Assembly: GCA_964558295.1 (NCBI GenBank)
Contig: CAZLDQ010000119.1
Span: 1-18,028, forward strand
DNA length: 18,028 nucleotides
Source of the DNA: JBDKTH01 sp964558295
Lineage (GTDB): Bacteria > Planctomycetota > Planctomycetia > Pirellulales > Thermoguttaceae
Reading direction: 5' to 3'
Shown here in pieces: positions 13,741-18,028 of the stretch (position 1 is the stretch's first letter; each line of letters starts with the position of its first letter). The position numbers and the translations under genes were made by a program. The notes under the pieces are model-generated. The model was not told the DNA's origin and did not search any database. It was given only the letters and a program-made list of their open reading frames with translations.

Positions 13741-16251
13741 TTACTTTGCCTGTTCGTGCCAGGTCTTCCACTTCTGCCGCATACGCTCAAGCGTAGGTGC
13801 GTGCTCCGTGGAGTTGGCCAGGTTGTGGGCTTCATCAGGATCCGCCACGAGATCGTAGAGTTCTTCGTAAGGAGGCTCACGGTCGAGAAAACGAATGTAT
13901 TTGTAACGTTGGTCGCGGACTCCTTCGCTGCACGGGATCTTTGCGTGGCGGAACAGGTGTTCGTAAAAGAAGTCGTTGCGCCACGGCGTCTTTTCTCCCT
14001 GGATTAAGGGCAAAAGGCTCTTGCCCTGCATGGCCGCCGGAGCTTCGATCCCGGCCATGGCGAGCATCGTCGGCGCCAGATCGATGCTCAAGACCATGGA
14101 ATCATTGCGGGTTCCTCGCCGCTTGGCTGGGAGCCTGGGATCGTAGACGATCAGCGGTACTCGGATCGAGACCTCATGTGCATACCACTTGCCGGCAAAA
14201 CCCCGCTCGCCCAGGTAAAAGCCGTTGTCGCTCGTGTAAATGAGGATCGTGTTGTCGGCAACTCCGGCCTCTTCGAGTTTCTGGACGATCCGGCCCACGA
14301 CATCGTCGACGCCCGTGATCAATCGGTAATAGCCCTTCACCGATTGCTGGTACATTTCCGGTGTAGCGAACCGGATTTGCCATCGAACACGATTCTCGGA
14401 GGTTTTCAGAAACTCCGGCAAGGCGGCAAAGAAAGTCGGATCACTCAACGGAGCGGGCGGAATGGTTATGTCCTGGTAGAGCGACTCCAGGCGAGGCTCG
14501 TACAGAAACTGACGTGGATCATCGTCTTGAACGTGCGGAGCCTTGAAGCTCACCGAAAGGCAAAACGGACGGTCTTTGGGCGCTTGCGAGAGGAACTCAA
14601 TCGCCTGATCGCCCATCACTTCGTTCAAATGGACCGTCTTGCCGCCGATCTTCTGAAAGTACTTGCCTTGGCCAGGAAAGCTTTTGTCGTAGTCGAAAAG
14701 CCCCTGCGGAGGAGTGCCGACGCCCCATTTCCCAATGAAGCCAATGTGGTAACCGGCCGTCTTGAGCCGTGCCGGATAGGTTTGCGCCAGTTGGGCCGGT
14801 GTGAAGCTGGTCTTAAAGTCACAAATTCCATGCCGGGCCGCGTACTGTCCGGAGAAGATGCACGCCCGATTGGTCATGCAGATCGAGGTCGTGACGAAAC
14901 AACGGTCGAACACCACGCCCTGGCTGGCAAGTCGATCGATGTGGGGCGTCTGGATGAGCTTGTTCCCCATGCAACCGAGCGTATCCCAACGCTGGTCGTC
15001 TGTCAGAAGAAAAACGATATTGGGCCGTTTGACCTGGCTCTGAGTCGCCTCCTTTTTCGGCGCGGACTCGCTGGAAACGTCCTTGGACGGCTCCTTCTCG
15101 ACGGCCGTTCGGTAGAATTGGACCAAGTCGCCCAGATTACAATGGGCGTAGGGCTCGTCGCAAGCTGGCGTGTGACGCCCGGCGTCGGCAAACCACATCT
15201 CGAGGGTTTCCGGGGAGAGAATCGCGTCGTGGAGGTTCGAGGCCATTGACACCGGACGTTTGATGATCTCGATCATCGTGGCCACGTCGAGCTTGCCGTA
15301 GTGTTGTTGGAGACGTTCGCTGAGCGTCTCTGCACGGCCCGGTCCGGAGATCAGCACGGTGTCTTCCGGCACCAGCGGTAGCCGGGGATGCTGCTGCCCT
15401 GGCTGCAGTACGGTCAATTCCTTGGGGGTGGCGCAGACCGCCACCATTGCTCGCGATTTGTCGCTGATAACGTAGTAATACTCGCACGTACGGGGTGTCT
15501 CGCGGAGGATCTGGAGCGCCTCCTCGACCGTCGAGGCCCGCTCCATGATCTCGCGAAGCAAAAGGCTCATCGGCATGCCGTCCCAGTTCCCCTCGCCCCC
15601 GCCCCCCATCTCGCCGACGGCCAAGCCTCGCTCATTCATTGCGGTGACGGTGCCGACGAACCCGGCGTAGCCGAGACTCATCCACGTGTGATAGCCTTCG
15701 GGCATGAAGACGGCGACCAGGGCCGAGTCCTGGAGATTGATGTCTCGCATGTAGTCGAGCACTCGGGCGTGCAGCACACGGCCATCGCGGGTGGCCTTGC
15801 CCCGCACCGCTACGCCGCTGCAATGGAACCGTTCCGGGAAGAGGTTCGCATAACGTCCCTCCTGCTGCGACAGGCCCGCGGCCTTGGATAACGCGTCGCA
15901 CTCGGCCAGAAACCGCTTGGGGATGTGCGGCACCGTGCGCCGGTGAATTTCCGCCATACGGTCGAGGAACCAAGTGCCGGAGTGGATGCTGTCGACGCCT
16001 CCGACCATATACAGCACCCGTTCGGTGAGCAGACGTACCTTGGGCCGCATAAGCCGGCCGTGCGCGGCGCCCATCTGCTCGGGCGTGCCCGCCATGAAGA
16101 GGATTGTCTTGGGACCCATTTGGCAGACCATCCCGTGGCCCGCCGGATCCCGGGCAAGGATGCGAAGTGACGCGTCGTCTGCCGCCGAGGTGGTGGAGGC
16201 GAGAGTCCAGCCGATAAGCAGCAGTATGTGGGCTAACAGCGGTCGTTTCAT
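13741..16251 (-). CDS. Secreted fusion protein: C45-type hydrolase domain + sulfatase
   Basis: An 836-aa exported protein with a signal peptide of about 23 residues (ending ASTTSA). Residues about 25-380 form a C45 (acyl-CoA:6-APA acyltransferase-like, Ntn-hydrolase) domain. Its expected nucleophile is Cys144 (RFHCSGVAVRGKATRDG); LHARVLDY (160-168) and MASNLHDAI (336-344) also fit. A Lys/Ser-rich linker (383-408) leads to a full sulfatase. In it NIVFLLTDDQ has metal ligands Asp418 and Asp419, and the formylglycine site is Cys458 in CMTNR. Lys508, His573, Asp675, Asn676 (YTSDNG) and Lys688 (GKW) follow, and the C-terminal subdomain ends YKYIR...EELYDL. GGAGA before the ATG supports the start, which overlaps the upstream gene by 4 nt. 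Likely role: periplasmic removal of sulfate plus an amide or ester bond; substrate unknown. Confidence 0.9.
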   Translation of the reverse strand: MKRPLLAHILLLIGWTLASTTSAADDASLRILARDPAGHGMVCQMGPKTILFMAGTPEQMGAAHGRLMRPKVRLLTERVLYMVGGVDSIHSGTWFLDRMAEIHRRTVPHIPKRFLAECDALSKAAGLSQQEGRYANLFPERFHCSGVAVRGKATRDGRVLHARVLDYMRDINLQDSALVAVFMPEGYHTWMSLGYAGFVGTVTAMNERGLAVGEMGGGGEGNWDGMPMSLLLREIMERASTVEEALQILRETPRTCEYYYVISDKSRAMVAVCATPKELTVLQPGQQHPRLPLVPEDTVLISGPGRAETLSERLQQHYGKLDVATMIEIIKRPVSMASNLHDAILSPETLEMWFADAGRHTPACDEPYAHCNLGDLVQFYRTAVEKEPSKDVSSESAPKKEATQSQVKRPNIVFLLTDDQRWDTLGCMGNKLIQTPHIDRLASQGVVFDRCFVTTSICMTNRACIFSGQYAARHGICDFKTSFTPAQLAQTYPARLKTAGYHIGFIGKWGVGTPPQGLFDYDKSFPGQGKYFQKIGGKTVHLNEVMGDQAIEFLSQAPKDRPFCLSVSFKAPHVQDDDPRQFLYEPRLESLYQDITIPPAPLSDPTFFAALPEFLKTSENRVRWQIRFATPEMYQQSVKGYYRLITGVDDVVGRIVQKLEEAGVADNTILIYTSDNGFYLGERGFAGKWYAHEVSIRVPLIVYDPRLPAKRRGTRNDSMVLSIDLAPTMLAMAGIEAPAAMQGKSLLPLIQGEKTPWRNDFFYEHLFRHAKIPCSEGVRDQRYKYIRFLDREPPYEELYDLVADPDEAHNLANSTEHAPTLERMRQKWKTWHEQAK

Positions 16252-17996
16252 GGCGCGTTCTCCATCGCGAAGTTGAACAGGGCCGAGAAGATCCGATAGA
16301 GGTCCTCGCGGTTGACGTCCTTGCCCGTCAGATCGGCAGGTGGAGCAAACAGTGCGGCATGGGCCACCGTGTTGGCCTGCCAGCCCCGCACGGCAACGCT
16401 CCCGCGGATATCGCTGACGTCAAACGTGATCTCGACGGGGGTCTTCTGGTCTTTGGCCAGGGTAAAACGCAAGGTACCCTCCCCTCGCTTCTTCAGATCT
16501 AATCGGATGCGCCGCTGGCCGTCTATCGAGGCTTCCTCACGCAACACCACCAATTGCTCCAGCATGTCGGGAGCGAGTGCTAGTCCTGCGGCGAGACCTC
16601 CGAGCATTCGCAATCTGGTTAGGTGCTTAGCGTCTGCGAACTGAAGAGGATTTGTGGACGTCGCCGGGCCGCCTAGACTTCCTCGAAACAGCGTCGTCTG
16701 CATCGAAGCCATCCAGGGATCGCTCCCCTGTCCGATGGCCACCTCGCCGAACTTCGGCAACGTGCATTGCAGTTTGAAGCGGTTCTGATCGCCGCGAACA
16801 AGCAGCAGGTGTCCCTCATAAGTCTTGTCGCCTTTGGGGGTGACGGTCACGTCGAGATCAACGAAATGGCAGTGACCGGCGCTTGGCTCCGAGGTTAGGA
16901 AGGCCACCGCCTGTTGAACGACGGAGACCACCAGCTGCAGCGGCGTTTGCTGGGAAGAGGCTTGAGAAGACGTCCGCACACCTTCGGGCATGTCTTCAGC
17001 AAAGAAGTCCGCAGTCATCTGCAAGATGCGAGGGAGTTCCGCGAGAGCCGTATAGTGTCCCAGTCCCTTGAGCCAGACCACGCGGTCTTCAATCCCCAAC
17101 GCGGCGGCCAGCTTCTTGGTGCACTCGGGAGGAATCACCTGATCATTCTCGGCATTGACCATCAGCACATTTCCCTTCAGAGCCCGCTCGCGGAGCTCCC
17201 CGGCGTCGCGCAGAGGGTCGACCGTATCGATCAACGTCTCAACTTCCGCCTTCTGCTCCGGTGGCAGGCCGTTGATCAACTGGCTGAGTTGCCGTGTTTC
17301 CCTCGCGAAATGGATGATGGTTCTTAAATCGCCTCCGGCCAAAATCAGAGCGGCCCTCGAAATCCGGCAGTCAAGCCGGGCTGCCGTGGCGCCGACAATC
17401 CCACCCAGGCTAATTCCCGTGATACCGATGTGGTCTGGCGCGACCTCCGGACGCGAGGCCAGTACGTCGACGGTTCGCTTGACGTCGACCAAGGCTTGCT
17501 CCACGGCACTCAGGAATAACTTGGGGTTGGAGGCCATTGCCTTAGGCCCATCGGGCATGCCTCGCTCGCCGTAATAGGGGAGCAGAAACAGGATCGAGGG
17601 GATTCCTCGCGAGGCCAGCACTGAGCAGGTCAACTGGACCAGTTCCAGGTTGCCATCGAGAATGTGAAGGCAAATCACGGCCGGCCGTTTGGGATCACCC
17701 GGCTTTATACCGTTGGGCACATAGTACTCGGCCGGAATCGTGTTGTTCTGCGGCAGTGACGTGACGACGGGCGACGGATAGGTGAGCCGGTAGACCACGT
17801 GCCCCGTCTTTTGCATACGGTTGACAATACGATACTCGAACGGACGACCGTCGAAGGTTTTCGACACGGTGACCACTTGGGGGAACTCCGTGTCGGAGTC
17901 GGCTGCCAGCGACGGCTGGGGCAGCACCAGGAAGACTGAGGCAAGCAGGATCGCCGTTGCGATGCCCAATCGCCCTCGGTAGCTCAGATCGTGCAT
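16248..17996 (-). CDS. Exported alpha/beta hydrolase with extra C-terminal domain
   Basis: A 582-aa protein with a signal peptide (hydrophobic 10-25, likely cut after SLAA at 29-32). An alpha/beta-hydrolase domain of dienelactone-hydrolase/acetyl-xylan-esterase type spans about 80-335. The nucleophile elbow GISLGG (194-199) gives Ser196; Asp285 (NAENDQVIPP) and His314 (GLGHYT) complete the triad. Residues about 355-582 form a second, mainly beta domain (VDLDVTVTPKG, GHLLLVRGDQNRFKLQ, TPVEITFDVSD) that resembles LolA/DUF2092-like lipid-binding folds; this assignment is by pattern only. AGGAG 9 nt before the ATG supports the start. It is the first gene of an operon with the C45-sulfatase fusion (ATGA overlap), so the two products probably work on the same extracytoplasmic substrate, this one as an esterase. 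Confidence 0.85.
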   Translation of the reverse strand: MHDLSYRGRLGIATAILLASVFLVLPQPSLAADSDTEFPQVVTVSKTFDGRPFEYRIVNRMQKTGHVVYRLTYPSPVVTSLPQNNTIPAEYYVPNGIKPGDPKRPAVICLHILDGNLELVQLTCSVLASRGIPSILFLLPYYGERGMPDGPKAMASNPKLFLSAVEQALVDVKRTVDVLASRPEVAPDHIGITGISLGGIVGATAARLDCRISRAALILAGGDLRTIIHFARETRQLSQLINGLPPEQKAEVETLIDTVDPLRDAGELRERALKGNVLMVNAENDQVIPPECTKKLAAALGIEDRVVWLKGLGHYTALAELPRILQMTADFFAEDMPEGVRTSSQASSQQTPLQLVVSVVQQAVAFLTSEPSAGHCHFVDLDVTVTPKGDKTYEGHLLLVRGDQNRFKLQCTLPKFGEVAIGQGSDPWMASMQTTLFRGSLGGPATSTNPLQFADAKHLTRLRMLGGLAAGLALAPDMLEQLVVLREEASIDGQRRIRLDLKKRGEGTLRFTLAKDQKTPVEITFDVSDIRGSVAVRGWQANTVAHAALFAPPADLTGKDVNREDLYRIFSALFNFAMENAP

Positions 17997-18028
17997 GACG
18001 AGGCTCCTATGCGTTCGGCGAAAAGTGC

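Noticed and set aside
14176..15249. Plus-strand 357-aa frame opposite the sulfatase
   Set aside because: It is antisense to unmistakable sulfatase and C45 motifs.
1..18028. CRISPR arrays, insertion sequences, integrase or attachment sites, rRNA genes
   Set aside because: I looked for regularly spaced repeats, transposase motifs and rRNA signatures and saw none.

Overview
The window looks like a scaffold from a planctomycete (Pirellula-like) draft genome or metagenome bin. It is moderately GC-rich. Its gene set is typical of that phylum: a secreted sulfatase, a C45-type hydrolase, a planctomycete-style porin, a zinc-ribbon/HEAT membrane protein, an NHLRC2-like thioredoxin/NHL protein and a lone Flp pilin. 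Genes are spread over both strands with little operon structure. A run of 10 Ns at 3091-3100 marks a scaffold join. The taxonomic call is an inference from gene content; there is no rRNA or marker gene here.

Layout. 1-202: leader with dyads and a candidate promoter. 203-2555 (+): a 70-aa HEAT protein, an HSL-family esterase and a PfkB-type sugar kinase. 2747-3867 (-): a UxaB-like tagaturonate reductase broken by the N-run. 3933-4115 (-): remnant of a flavodoxin-family gene. 4176-5231 (+): membrane-anchored zinc-ribbon/HEAT protein, convergent with a CNT nucleoside transporter (5250-6449, -). 6603-8699 (-): secreted or anchored thioredoxin/NHL-repeat protein with a promoter/operator-like site upstream. 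9266-10564 (-): outer-membrane porin-like protein. 10790-10948 (-): 52-aa Flp pilin. 11418-12008 (+): 2-Cys peroxiredoxin with a terminator. 12439-13107 (+): HAD sugar phosphatase/phosphoglucomutase. 13130-13252 (-): possible 40-aa Cys-containing protein. 13741-17996 (-): a two-gene translationally coupled operon.

The most unusual part is that operon. An exported alpha/beta hydrolase carrying an extra C-terminal domain overlaps by 4 nt with an 836-aa exported protein. That protein fuses an N-terminal C45 (acyltransferase/amidohydrolase-like, Ntn-type) domain to a full-length sulfatase. Together they provide up to three hydrolytic activities under two signal peptides, consistent with attack on a sulfated, acylated or amidated polymer outside the cytoplasm. 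The sulfatase has a non-standard CxTxR maturation motif. The substrate is not deducible from sequence. The kinase and tagaturonate reductase may both serve hexuronate catabolism, which would fit a polysaccharide-degrading lifestyle, but no complete pathway is present.
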